A DNA stretch of 48,238 nt. Source: Streptomyces graminilatus (GTDB taxonomy: Bacteria; Actinomycetota; Actinomycetes; Streptomycetales; Streptomycetaceae). Every line of letters starts with the position of its first letter. Position 1 is the stretch's first letter. Positions 7,019 to 13,508 of the stretch are shown here, one piece after another. The position numbers were made by a program, and so were the translations under genes. Under the pieces are notes generated by a model that saw only the letters and a program-made list of their open reading frames with translations, searched no databases and had not been told where the DNA came from. The stretch is from positions 1 through 48,238 of the forward strand of contig NZ_LIQQ01000211.1 in the NCBI RefSeq assembly GCF_001418565.1. The letters run 5' to 3'.

Positions 7019-8181
7019 CGACCGACATCGACCAGGCGATGGACGCCTACTTCGGTCCGGACGGCGAGGAGCCGCCCGAGGACCCGGAAGGCGACGCGCC
7101 TGCCGACGCCGCCCGCGAGCCAGCACCGCGCACCTGGGCGGCGCAGGATCTGCGGAGCGTCCTCGACGGCTCGTACAAGCCGCCGCAGCCCAGCGTGGGA
7201 CGGCGGGACGACGGAGTCGGCCTGTTCTATCCGGGCCGTATGAACAGCGTCGCCAGCGAGTCCGAGGCGGGCAAGACCTGGCTCGCCCTGGTCGCCTCTC
7301 TGCAGGAGATCAACAACGGGAACCACGTCCTCTACCTCGACTTCGAGGACGACGCGGGCGGCGTCGTCGGCCGGCTCCTGTGCCTCGGCGCCAACCCGGC
7401 CGACATCCTGGAGTACTTCCACTACGTCCGCCCCGAGAACAGCCCCGGCCCCGTCGACCTGGTCGACCTGGCCGCCGTCGTGGACTACGGGCCGACCCTC
7501 GCCATCGTCGACGGCGTCACCGAGGGCATGAGCCTCTTCGGCCTGGAGCTCAAGGACAACACCGACGTCGCCAAGTTCGGCCGCACCCTGCTCCGGCCGC
7601 TGGCCAACGCAGGGGCCGCGGTCGTCACCCTCGACCACGTCGTCAAGTCCGCCGAGAACCGCGGCCGGTACAGCATCGGCGGCGTCCACAAGCTCAACGG
7701 CCTCAACGGCGTGATGTACATGCTGGAGAACATCCGTCCTTTCGGCGTCGGCGTCACCGGCAAGTCCCGCATCCGCGTCGCCAAGGACCGCCCCGGACAG
7801 ATCCGTAAGAACGGCCTGCCGCACTCCAGCGGCATGCACTGGTACGCCGACCTCGTCGTCAAGTCCGAGTCCGCCGAGTTCGCCGAGGCCCACCTGTACG
7901 CGCCCATCCAGCGCGACGAGGCGGACCGCGAGGCCGACGAGGACGAGAAGCGCATCAACGGCCTCAAGCGCCAGGTGCTGGACGCCGTCCGCAAGGCGCC
8001 TTCCGCGCTCACCGGCAAGGGCATCGAGGACCGCGTCACGGGCAAGGCCGCGGACATCCGCCGGGCGGTCGCGGGGCTGATCGACAGCGGGCAGATCGTC
8101 GCTCAGCCCGGCCCCCGGAACGCCACCCTCCACTCCATCCCCAACCCCTCTGAATCCGTCCCTGAAGAGCCTGCCGCTTGA
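7015..8181 (+). CDS. RecA-fold ATPase, replicative helicase-like (RepA/AAA_25 type)
   Basis: 388 aa from the GTG at 7015, overlapping the primase stop codon. After an acidic linker of about 70 residues comes a RecA-like core: Walker A-type SESEAGKT near residue 80, a strand HVLYLDFEDD, Walker B-type LAIVDGV, and a later strand VVTLDHVVK. The Walker A begins with Ser, not Gly, as in other phage ATPases of this group. The C-terminus (from about 310) is a winged-helix-like region. It most likely unwinds the origin or loads onto the fork beside the primase. Repeats immediately behind its stop codon may be the origin. Confidence 0.82.
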   Translation: MTTDIDQAMDAYFGPDGEEPPEDPEGDAPADAAREPAPRTWAAQDLRSVLDGSYKPPQPSVGRRDDGVGLFYPGRMNSVASESEAGKTWLALVASLQEINNGNHVLYLDFEDDAGGVVGRLLCLGANPADILEYFHYVRPENSPGPVDLVDLAAVVDYGPTLAIVDGVTEGMSLFGLELKDNTDVAKFGRTLLRPLANAGAAVVTLDHVVKSAENRGRYSIGGVHKLNGLNGVMYMLENIRPFGVGVTGKSRIRVAKDRPGQIRKNGLPHSSGMHWYADLVVKSESAEFAEAHLYAPIQRDEADREADEDEKRINGLKRQVLDAVRKAPSALTGKGIEDRVTGKAADIRRAVAGLIDSGQIVAQPGPRNATLHSIPNPSESVPEEPAA

Positions 8182-8316
8182 CCTCGTCCCCACCTCGTCC
8201 CCACCTCGTCCGGACGCGGTGAGTGAGACCTCGTCCCTCGTCCCACTTCTTTAGGTGGGACGAGGACGAGGTCACACAGGAGGGGTTGTCTCATCAGCCC
8301 GGGACGAGGACGAGGT
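8181..8316. repeat. Iteron-like repeats and hairpin, candidate origin
   Basis: ACCTCGTCC occurs at 8181, 8192 and 8203 (11-bp period) and again at 8228. Inverse copies (GGACGAGG) follow at 8258, 8264, 8302 and 8308. The copies at 8227-8246 and 8255-8273 form a long stem, interrupted by one extra G, with loop TTCTTTAG. Repeated sites on both strands directly behind primase and helicase genes look like a replication origin. A terminator or operator cluster is the alternative. Confidence 0.6.
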
Positions 8317-8344
8317 CACCACAACCGCAACAGGAGCCGTGCCA

Positions 8345-8380
8345 ATGCCCGTTCTCACCACCACCCCCACCGTGCCGTGA
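8345..8380 (+). CDS. Possible 11-codon leader peptide
   Basis: ATG at 8345 lies 8 nt after AGGAG and opens an 11-aa frame ([11 protein letters not shown]) whose TGA overlaps the GTG of the next gene. The next gene has no ribosome site of its own, so this tiny frame may feed it ribosomes by coupling. It could also be chance. The run of Thr and Pro codons might slow translation. Confidence 0.4.
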   Translation: MPVLTTTPTVP

Positions 8381-8565
8381 ACGTCGACGACGTCGTGGCC
8401 GAGAAGATCGCCGCCGCCCGCGCCCGCGCCGAGAACGCCAAGCGCCGGCGCGCAGCCCTCGCCGCCGCCCGGCAACGCGGCCTCGCCCACCGGCACGCCG
8501 CCAAGCTCCGCCGCCTTGCGGCCGAGTCCGGCTCGGCCGCACCCGACACCGAGGAGAGCCAGTGA
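8377..8565 (+). CDS. Small basic helical protein
   Basis: 62 aa, GTG start overlapping the stop of a micro-ORF. Nearly all Ala/Arg/Glu/Lys and predicted as one long helix or coiled coil ([20 protein letters not shown]). Very basic, so it may bind nucleic acid. No family recognised. Low complexity makes the call less certain, but both flanking overlaps and the continuous operon support a real gene. Confidence 0.55.
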   Translation: MNVDDVVAEKIAAARARAENAKRRRAALAAARQRGLAHRHAAKLRRLAAESGSAAPDTEESQ

Positions 8566-8795
8566 GCGCACACCTGCGGCTCATCAGCACCACAGCGGAT
8601 CCCGCCCGGGGCGACGGAGACGACTGGACCGTGATCGAGGAAGGCGCGGGCCTCGGCCAGGAGATGGTCCGCGCTGCCGAAGCCGCCGGGCTTTGCGTGT
8701 CCTGCTGGCAGACCAACGGGAACGACCCGCGCCACTGCTGGGGCAACGACTGCCGCAACCAGACGACCCACACCGATCAGAAGGAGACCCCCTGA
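8562..8795 (+). CDS. Small Cys/His-rich protein
   Basis: 77 aa, GTG start overlapping the preceding stop. The C-terminal half has CVSC, HCWGNDC and a final THTDQ segment, suggesting one zinc site. No known family recognised. Its stop overlaps the SSB start (TGATG), so it is expressed with SSB. Role unknown, possibly a replication accessory. Confidence 0.6.
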   Translation: MSAHLRLISTTADPARGDGDDWTVIEEGAGLGQEMVRAAEAAGLCVSCWQTNGNDPRHCWGNDCRNQTTHTDQKETP

Positions 8796-9334
8796 TGTCC
8801 GGAGAGACCGTCATCACCGTCGTCGGCAACCTGGTCGACGACCCCGAGCTGCGCTTCACCCCGTCCGGCGTCGCCGTCGCCAAGTTCCGTATCGCGTCCA
8901 CCCCGCGCGTCTTCGGCAAGCAGACCAACGAGTGGAAGGACGGCGACGCCCTGTTCCTCACCTGCTCGGTGTGGCGCAAGGCCGCCGAGAACGTCGCCGA
9001 GTCCCTCACCCGCGGCACCCGCGTCATCGTGCAGGGCCGGCTGAAGCAGCGGTCGTACGAGACCACGCAGGGCGAGAAGCGGACCGTGTACGAGCTGGAC
9101 GTCGACGAGGTCGGGCCGACCCTCGCGCGGGCGACGGCGAAGGTCGAGAAGAACCCGGCGGGCGGAGGTCAGCGGCAGTCAGGTGTTTCAAATGGAACAC
9201 CTGACCCGTGGTCCACCGCCCAGCCCGCCAACGGCCAGGCCCAGGGCGGCCAGACCCAGGGCGGCGGCTGGGGTGGTGGCCAGCAGCAGCCCGCCGCGCA
9301 GGGCGCCGGGTACTCCGACGAGCCCCCCTTCTAG
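8795..9334 (+). CDS. ssb: Single-stranded DNA-binding protein
   Basis: 179 aa, ATG start with AAGGAG about 10 bp upstream. The N-terminal OB fold is clear: [61 protein letters not shown]. The C-terminal third is a Gly/Gln-rich linker ending in the acidic tip DEPPF, which in SSB proteins recruits replication and repair partners. It protects single strands made by the element's primase and helicase. Length and tail are normal for bacterial SSB, so it is probably active. Confidence 0.95.
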   Translation: MSGETVITVVGNLVDDPELRFTPSGVAVAKFRIASTPRVFGKQTNEWKDGDALFLTCSVWRKAAENVAESLTRGTRVIVQGRLKQRSYETTQGEKRTVYELDVDEVGPTLARATAKVEKNPAGGGQRQSGVSNGTPDPWSTAQPANGQAQGGQTQGGGWGGGQQQPAAQGAGYSDEPPF

Positions 9335-9343
9335 GAGGTCGAC

Positions 9344-9550
9344 GTGACCGACAACGAGATCCAGGCGCTGTTCGTGGGCGCCGCCCTCGGCGCGCAGGGC
9401 ATGACCCTGCTGCACGTCTTCTGGAACGCGCGGGACGCCCGCCGTGACGCGCGACGCGCCCAGGCCGCCGCCAAGCACTCCGCGGGCGACCAGTACCTCT
9501 ACAGCCTCCGCCTGTACCGGATCCAGCGGCGTGCGGGAGTGCAGCGGTGA
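9344..9550 (+). CDS. Small hypothetical protein
   Basis: 68 aa, GTG start with AGGAGGT upstream. A weakly hydrophobic N-terminal helix (LFVGAALGAQGMTLLHVFW) is followed by a basic, Ala/Arg-rich helix. It could be a small membrane-associated protein. No family recognised. Overlaps the next gene by 4 bp. Confidence 0.6.
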   Translation: MTDNEIQALFVGAALGAQGMTLLHVFWNARDARRDARRAQAAAKHSAGDQYLYSLRLYRIQRRAGVQR

Positions 9551-10170
9551 CGGCATCGTGCGGTCTGTGCGAGGACCAGGTCGAGGCCGGATACCTGTGC
9601 ACGAGGGACGCGGTACGGCTGGCCGAGCGCCTCGAAAGGCTGCCCGACCTGGCCAACGAGCTGGTCGACTTCCTGGTGCCGCCCCGCTCCGGGTTCGGCG
9701 AGCTGGTGACGGCGCGCACGGCCGGCCCGCGCTCGCCGATCAACGAGGACGTCCTCGACCTGATGCAGAGCAACCACGTCGGCGAGGTCGTGCACTCGTG
9801 GCGCGTCGACGTACAGCGCGAGCGCTGGCCGGACCACGGGGCGCCGCCCCCGGCCGGGCTGGCGGCGGACTGCAGGTGGCTCGGCATGGAGCTGGAGTGG
9901 ATCGTCGCCCACTACCCGGCGGCCGGGGACCTGGCGCGCGAGGTGCGCGGCCTGGAGTCCGAACTCCGGTCCATCGTCGGGGATCCGGTGCCCCGGCGGC
10001 AGCGGCTCGGGCTGTGCGTCGCGGTGACGGACGACCAGGGCACGGTGTGCGGCGCGGTTCTGTCGCGACTGCCGGACGGGCCGGTGCGCTGCCGGTGGTG
10101 CGGCTGCGAGTACAAGGGCGAGACAGACCTGTTGCTGCTCCGGCACTACCAGCCGAAGGGAGCGGCGTGA
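9547..10170 (+). CDS. Putative zinc-binding protein, helical
   Basis: 207 aa, GTG start. CGLCEDQVEAGYLC at the N-terminus and CRWCGCEYKG near residue 185 form two Cys clusters; between them are long helices. This layout, a short N-terminal zinc knuckle, a helical body and a C-terminal zinc knuckle, occurs in a set of actinophage and AICE proteins of unknown function. No catalytic motif seen. It might be a DNA-binding regulator; that is inference. Confidence 0.65.
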   Translation: MTASCGLCEDQVEAGYLCTRDAVRLAERLERLPDLANELVDFLVPPRSGFGELVTARTAGPRSPINEDVLDLMQSNHVGEVVHSWRVDVQRERWPDHGAPPPAGLAADCRWLGMELEWIVAHYPAAGDLAREVRGLESELRSIVGDPVPRRQRLGLCVAVTDDQGTVCGAVLSRLPDGPVRCRWCGCEYKGETDLLLLRHYQPKGAA

Positions 10171-10179
10171 ACAGTTCCA

Positions 10180-10200
10180 TAGCACACGGGGGGTGTGCTA
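10180..10200. promoter_or_regulatory. Perfect palindrome, probable operator of the small HTH gene
   Basis: TAGCACAC (10180-10187) and GTGTGCTA (10193-10200) are perfect 8-bp inverted arms around five G. The right arm runs into a -10-like TACTCT at 10199-10204, and the predicted start site lies at the GTG codon at 10212. A bound regulator would block this promoter; self-repression by the HTH protein is likely but inferred. Confidence 0.65.
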
Positions 10201-10211
10201 CTCTTCTGGAG

Positions 10212-10421
10212 GTGGAAACGTCTCCTTGGCGGGACCGTCTCCGCGCCGAAGATGAGCTGCTGGAACAGCTCGACGAACGCGCGGAACAAGCCCGCAGACG
10301 AAGGGCGCAAGCCCTGAAAGACGGGGTCCAGGAACACGGCAGCGTCTACGCGCTGGCGAAGCACCTGGAGCTCAGCGAGACCGCGATCTCAAACGCGATC
10401 AAGAAGTACACAACCGAATAG
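10212..10421 (+). CDS. Small helix-turn-helix protein (region 4-like)
   Basis: 69 aa from the GTG at 10212. The N-terminal half is a charged helix (RAEDELLEQLDERAEQ); the C-terminal half is a helix-turn-helix (GSVYALAKHLELSETAIS then IKKY), similar to sigma region 4 or resolvase-type HTHs. An earlier GTG at 10167 overlaps the previous gene, but it would translate through the operator palindrome, and a -10 element 7 bp before 10212 fits a leaderless mRNA, so I prefer 10212. It precedes a sigma region 2-like gene, which raises the chance that the two act together. Confidence 0.65.
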   Translation: METSPWRDRLRAEDELLEQLDERAEQARRRRAQALKDGVQEHGSVYALAKHLELSETAISNAIKKYTTE

Positions 10422-10426
10422 ACCAC

Positions 10427-10492
10427 GAGGGCCGGACGACAGCTCTCTCAGGCGCTGGAACGCCCGAGAGGCGCGCGCGTCGCCCGACCCTC
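10427..10492 (+). ncRNA. Structured intergenic RNA or terminator
   Basis: A 66-nt stretch folds by eye into an outer stem (10427-10440 with 10479-10492, 12 of 14 bases pair) enclosing an inner hairpin made of a CTCTC/GAGAG stem and GGCG/CGCC around CTGGAA. It fills most of the gap between the HTH gene and the sigma-like gene. It may be a terminator for the former, a regulatory leader of the latter, or both. No T-run follows. Confidence 0.4.
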
Positions 10493-10524
10493 TACCGAAC
10501 ATCCTGACTAGACCAGGAGTCGGC

Positions 10525-10995
10525 ATGACCGATCTTGCCATGCCTGCGGCACGCCGCGGCACCCCGGCGGAGCAGCTCAACGAGCGCTTCACCGCCGCCT
10601 ACACCCAGTACCTCCCGATGGTCCGCGCGACCATCAGCGGCCGTCTCGACACCAGCCAGAAGCACCTCGTCGACGACCTCGCGCAGAACACGTTCCTCGC
10701 GTTCTACACCTACCTCGGCCGCCTCGACACCGGCCGCGACTTCGGCGGCCTCCTCCGCGTCATGGCCCGCCAGTCCATCAGCCACCACTTCCGCGTCATG
10801 CGGCACACCCACGAGAAGCCCGCCGACACCGGCCACTACTCGTTCGCCAACCGCGAGATGGAGCCCGGCGCCGGCTACTACACCCCCGCCGCCACCGGCT
10901 TCCGCACCGCCACCATCGCGCCCCGCCCCGGCGACTCCGACCCTGACATGGACGAGGCCCTGCGCCGCGCCCGCCAGACGGGCGGCGCCCGATGA
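10525..10995 (+). CDS. Sigma-70 region 2-like protein, region 4 absent
   Basis: 156 aa, ATG start with AGGAGT upstream. Residues about 25-95 resemble sigma-70/ECF region 2: YLPMVRATISGRL, LVDDLAQNTFLAFY as the -10-recognition helices, then LLRVMARQSISHHFR. An ECF sigma factor normally has a region 4 HTH in its last 60 residues; here the tail is Gly/Pro/Asp-rich with no HTH. It may need a partner for -35 recognition, and the small HTH protein just upstream is a candidate. It could direct RNA polymerase to element promoters, or be a vestigial or anti-host factor. Confidence 0.65.
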   Translation: MTDLAMPAARRGTPAEQLNERFTAAYTQYLPMVRATISGRLDTSQKHLVDDLAQNTFLAFYTYLGRLDTGRDFGGLLRVMARQSISHHFRVMRHTHEKPADTGHYSFANREMEPGAGYYTPAATGFRTATIAPRPGDSDPDMDEALRRARQTGGAR

Positions 10996-11327
10996 ACGAG
11001 AACACCCGCGTCGCCGAGCTGCACCGGCTCGCCCGCCAGGACTACGCCAAGGGCCAGCAGGAACGCGCCGCCGTCCCCAACCTGCTCCCGTCCTACGCGG
11101 CCGGCGTCCACGCCCCCGAGCCCAGCGACCTCGACGTTGCCATCCGCGTCGGCCAGCAGCTGCTCGACAGCGACCAGATCCTTTCCCTCCGCGAGGCCCT
11201 GCGCCTCCTGCTGCGCGCCCTCGACGCCGAGCCGGTCGACGAGGAAGAGGCCGCCCGTCGCTTCGTCGCCAGGCACTTCCCCGAGGTGACCGCCTTCCTC
11301 GCCGACGAGCGAGGTGCGCGCCCGTGA
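10992..11327 (+). CDS. Hypothetical protein
   Basis: 111 aa, ATG start overlapping the previous stop. Helical and acidic; not recognised. A segment such as DSDQILSLREALRLLLRAL reads as an amphipathic helix pair. No Cys or membrane segment. It is coupled to the sigma-like gene upstream and the DUF6907-like gene downstream. Confidence 0.65.
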   Translation: MNENTRVAELHRLARQDYAKGQQERAAVPNLLPSYAAGVHAPEPSDLDVAIRVGQQLLDSDQILSLREALRLLLRALDAEPVDEEEAARRFVARHFPEVTAFLADERGARP

Positions 11328-11701
11328 GCACCGAGCCCCGCATGGTCGACGTGACCGTCATCGAGACGCGGATCGTCCCCATCCCCGAACCGGACTGGTG
11401 CGTCGACCCGCACGACGGTGCGCAGTACTTCACCGACCTCACCCACAACGGCCGCGAAACCGCAGCCACCATCGACACCAGGAACGGCAAGGTCCGCCTC
11501 CTGGCCGCATGGATCTCGCAGGCCCCGTATCTGGAGAGCACCCCCGAGCTGCACCCGGTCGTCTCCGTCGAACTCGACAGCGGCAGCTACGACTTCGACG
11601 TGAACGACGTACACCGGCTCACCGCCGTACTCCGAGCCCGCGCCGACGAACTCGACGAACTCGCCGCCCAGGCCCTGCGATACCGCGGGGGCGACCAGTG
11701 A
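11324..11701 (+). CDS. DUF6907-like hypothetical protein (second copy)
   Basis: 125 aa, GTG start at 11324 overlapping the previous stop; the frame is open upstream only as shadow. After a short N-terminal strand come PDWCVDPHDGAQYFTDLTHNG, beta strands, and a C-terminal helix (VHRLTAVLRARADELDEL). The overall layout resembles the product of 3559-3984, so the two may be distant paralogues. Unknown function. Its stop overlaps the start of the DUF2637 gene and it sits at the entry of the transfer-like block. Confidence 0.6.
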   Translation: MSTEPRMVDVTVIETRIVPIPEPDWCVDPHDGAQYFTDLTHNGRETAATIDTRNGKVRLLAAWISQAPYLESTPELHPVVSVELDSGSYDFDVNDVHRLTAVLRARADELDELAAQALRYRGGDQ

Positions 11702-12489
11702 GCCGCCTCAACGCCCGCGACGGCCTCGCCATCGGCGCCGCCACCGTCACCGTCCTGCTCACCGCCGCCGCATTCTGGCTGTCCTACGAACACCTCCACG
11801 ACATCGCCGGAGGCAACGGCCTCGACGGCGCCCGCGCCTGGGCCTGGCCCGCCACCGTCGACCTGTTCATCGTCGCCGGAGAACTCCTCATGCTCCGGGC
11901 ATCACTCTCCTGCCGCGGCATGGACTGGTGGGCCGTCGCCCTCGCCGCGTTCGGATCGCTCGGCTCGATCGCCCTGAACGTGTTCGGCGTCGGATACGGG
12001 GCCGACCCGATGGAGTACGTCGTCGCCGCCGTACCGCCGTCCGCGGCGCTCGTCGCATTCGGCGCCCTCATGCGGCAGCTCCACGAGCGCCTCGCGCAGG
12101 ACACCCCGGACGCACCCCCGGACGCCGAGGACGCGACCGCGTCCCGCACCGTCCCGAGCGTCCCCGTCGTCCCGCCGGGCGTCCGGCTGCTGCCGGTGCA
12201 GTGCCGCCCGAAGCACACCGTCACCCTCGAACGAGCCGAGCAGCAGGACGCCGACGGGACGCCCGAACTCCCGCCCGGGACGGACCAGGACGCCGAGGAC
12301 GGGCCGCCGCCCGAGCCACCCCTCATGACGTCCAACGACGTAGCCCGGCACTACGGCATCGACCCCTCCACCGTCCGCAGCTGGGTCCACCTCGGACGCC
12401 TCACCGTCCACTGCAAGGACGCCCGAGGACGCAACCTGTTCCACCCGGACGAGCTGCCCGTCATCTCCGGATCGGTGGTGCCCGCATGA
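11698..12489 (+). CDS. DUF2637 membrane protein with C-terminal MerR-like HTH
   Basis: 263 aa, GTG start. Residues 1-135 form a DUF2637 membrane domain with about four hydrophobic segments (AIGAATVTVLLTAAAFWLS; WPATVDLFIVAGELLML; VALAAFGSLGSIALNV; VAAVPPSAALVAFGALM). A Pro/Asp-rich linker follows, then a MerR-like winged helix at about 210-260 (SNDVARHYGIDPSTVRSWV, wing around GRNLFHPDEL). DUF2637 genes sit beside tra/spd genes of Streptomyces plasmids and AICEs, where they are linked to mycelial spread. Fusion to an HTH is unusual for a transfer protein and may tether DNA at the membrane. Confidence 0.8.
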   Translation: MSRLNARDGLAIGAATVTVLLTAAAFWLSYEHLHDIAGGNGLDGARAWAWPATVDLFIVAGELLMLRASLSCRGMDWWAVALAAFGSLGSIALNVFGVGYGADPMEYVVAAVPPSAALVAFGALMRQLHERLAQDTPDAPPDAEDATASRTVPSVPVVPPGVRLLPVQCRPKHTVTLERAEQQDADGTPELPPGTDQDAEDGPPPEPPLMTSNDVARHYGIDPSTVRSWVHLGRLTVHCKDARGRNLFHPDELPVISGSVVPA

Positions 12490-12662
12490 TGCGCGTCCTG
12501 TTCGGAGCCGTCCTCGGACTCCTCGTCGCTTACCCCGCCCTGCTCGCCATCGTCCTGGCCGCAGTCGCCGCGGCCGTCGCTCAGCCCGCCGTCCTCGCGT
12601 TCGCCGCCGGCGTCCTGCTCTGGCCGCGCATCACCCGCCGCATGCGGGGGTGGACGGCATGA
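12486..12662 (+). CDS. Small Spd-like membrane protein
   Basis: 58 aa from the first of two adjacent ATG codons, overlapping the previous stop. Almost the whole protein is hydrophobic (two segments: LFGAVLGLLVAYPALLAIVL and AVAQPAVLAFAAGVLLW) with a basic C-terminal tail. This is the form of Spd spread proteins encoded next to tra in Streptomyces elements. Identification rests on context and topology, as such short proteins diverge quickly. Confidence 0.6.
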   Translation: MMRVLFGAVLGLLVAYPALLAIVLAAVAAAVAQPAVLAFAAGVLLWPRITRRMRGWTA

Positions 12663-12979
12663 CCGAGCCCGTACAGCGGCAGCAGATCGGCTACGACCTC
12701 GCGGGCAACCCCATGTACGCGGCGCCCGTCCAGTACGGCCCGGCAACCGTTGCCCAGCAGGCAACGGCTCCACTCCAGCCCATCAAGGTCCATCCGTGGG
12801 GCGCATACCTCGCGGGCGGATGCCTCGGCCTGCTGGCCCTCACGGTCGTCGTCGTCCTGGTCGCGTTCCTCGTGTTCGGGTTCGCGATCCTCGCCGCCGT
12901 CCTTGCCGTGGTCGTCGTCGCCCTCGTGATCTGCCTGCTCATCCTGCGCGACGTCTGGCGCAGCAGCCGCAAGAGCTGA
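12659..12979 (+). CDS. Spd-like membrane protein
   Basis: 106 aa from the ATG at 12659 (a GTG nine bases upstream is possible). A polar N-terminus with IGYDLAGNPMYAAPV is followed by a long hydrophobic hairpin (GGCLGLLALTVVVVLVAFLV; AILAAVLAVVVVALVICLLI) and a basic tail. Size, topology and position before the translocase gene match Spd-type proteins thought to build the route for plasmid spread between hyphal compartments. It ends the membrane-protein trio; a large inverted repeat follows. Confidence 0.65.
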   Translation: MTEPVQRQQIGYDLAGNPMYAAPVQYGPATVAQQATAPLQPIKVHPWGAYLAGGCLGLLALTVVVVLVAFLVFGFAILAAVLAVVVVALVICLLILRDVWRSSRKS

Positions 12980-13044
12980 CGGCCCCACCGTCCTCCGTCA
13001 GTTGTGACCGTCCTGACCACAACTGCGGGGGCGCGGTGGGGCCG
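12980..13044. repeat. Nested inverted repeats upstream of the translocase operon
   Basis: Outer arms CGGCCCCACCG (12980-12990) and CGGTGGGGCCG (13034-13044) enclose inner arms CAGTTGTG (12999-13006) and CACAACTG (13018-13025). Both pairs are perfect. The structure could be a terminator for the Spd genes, an operator, or a cis site for DNA transfer. There is no T-run. Confidence 0.55.
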
Positions 13045-13074
13045 GACAGCCCGGCCCGCGACCAGGAGGAAGCG

Positions 13075-13257
13075 ATGCGCAAAGAGGTCGACCACAACCA
13101 CCCCGAAGCCCAGCTCATGGGCACCGCCGTCCGGTACGAAGGCCACAACTGCACCGTCGTCGGCCTCCAGGGCGGCTACGCCACCGTCAGCCGCGCCGAC
13201 GGCTTCAAGCGCAGCATCCCCATCCACACCATCACCAACGGGAGCAACCGTGCCTGA
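13075..13257 (+). CDS. Small hypothetical protein
   Basis: 60 aa, ATG start with a strong AGGAGGA 6 bp upstream. Short beta-rich protein (LMGTAVRYEGHNCTVVGLQGGYATV) with a His-rich N-terminus; the fold may be SH3-like. Unknown function. It overlaps the next gene by 8 bp. Confidence 0.6.
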   Translation: MRKEVDHNHPEAQLMGTAVRYEGHNCTVVGLQGGYATVSRADGFKRSIPIHTITNGSNRA

Positions 13258-13423
13258 CCCGAAGCTCACCCTCGCCGACAAGCTCGGCATCGTCCGCCTC
13301 GAACTCCGGGGCGCCCGCCGCGCCATCGCCAACATCCAGGACCAGCCCGACATCGACCGCGGTATCGAGCGGATCAAGGAGCGCGCCCGCAAGCGCGAGG
13401 AACGCGCCAACCGCAAGAAGTAG
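13250..13423 (+). CDS. Small basic helical protein
   Basis: 57 aa, GTG start. Helical and Arg/Lys-rich, ending RKREERANRKK, so possibly nucleic-acid-binding. No family recognised. It precedes a strong hairpin and the translocase gene. Confidence 0.55.
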   Translation: MPDPKLTLADKLGIVRLELRGARRAIANIQDQPDIDRGIERIKERARKREERANRKK

Positions 13424-13429
13424 CACCGC

Positions 13430-13472
13430 CCCGGGGACGGCGTCCTGCCACCAAGCCGTCGCCGTCCCCGGG
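13430..13472 (+). terminator. GC hairpin before the translocase gene
   Basis: A perfect 13-bp stem (13430-13442 with 13460-13472) with a 17-nt loop begins 7 bp after the upstream stop codon. No T-run. Probably a partial terminator or processing stem that separates expression of the translocase from the genes before it. Confidence 0.5.
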
Positions 13473-13508
13473 CCCCGGACCGCCCAACAGAACGACCGGA
13501 GAGCCAGC

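Noticed and set aside
8181..8316. CRISPR array from repeated ACCTCGTCC units
   Set aside because: Units are 9-11 bp, partly inverted and have no unique spacers of 25-40 bp; no cas genes nearby.
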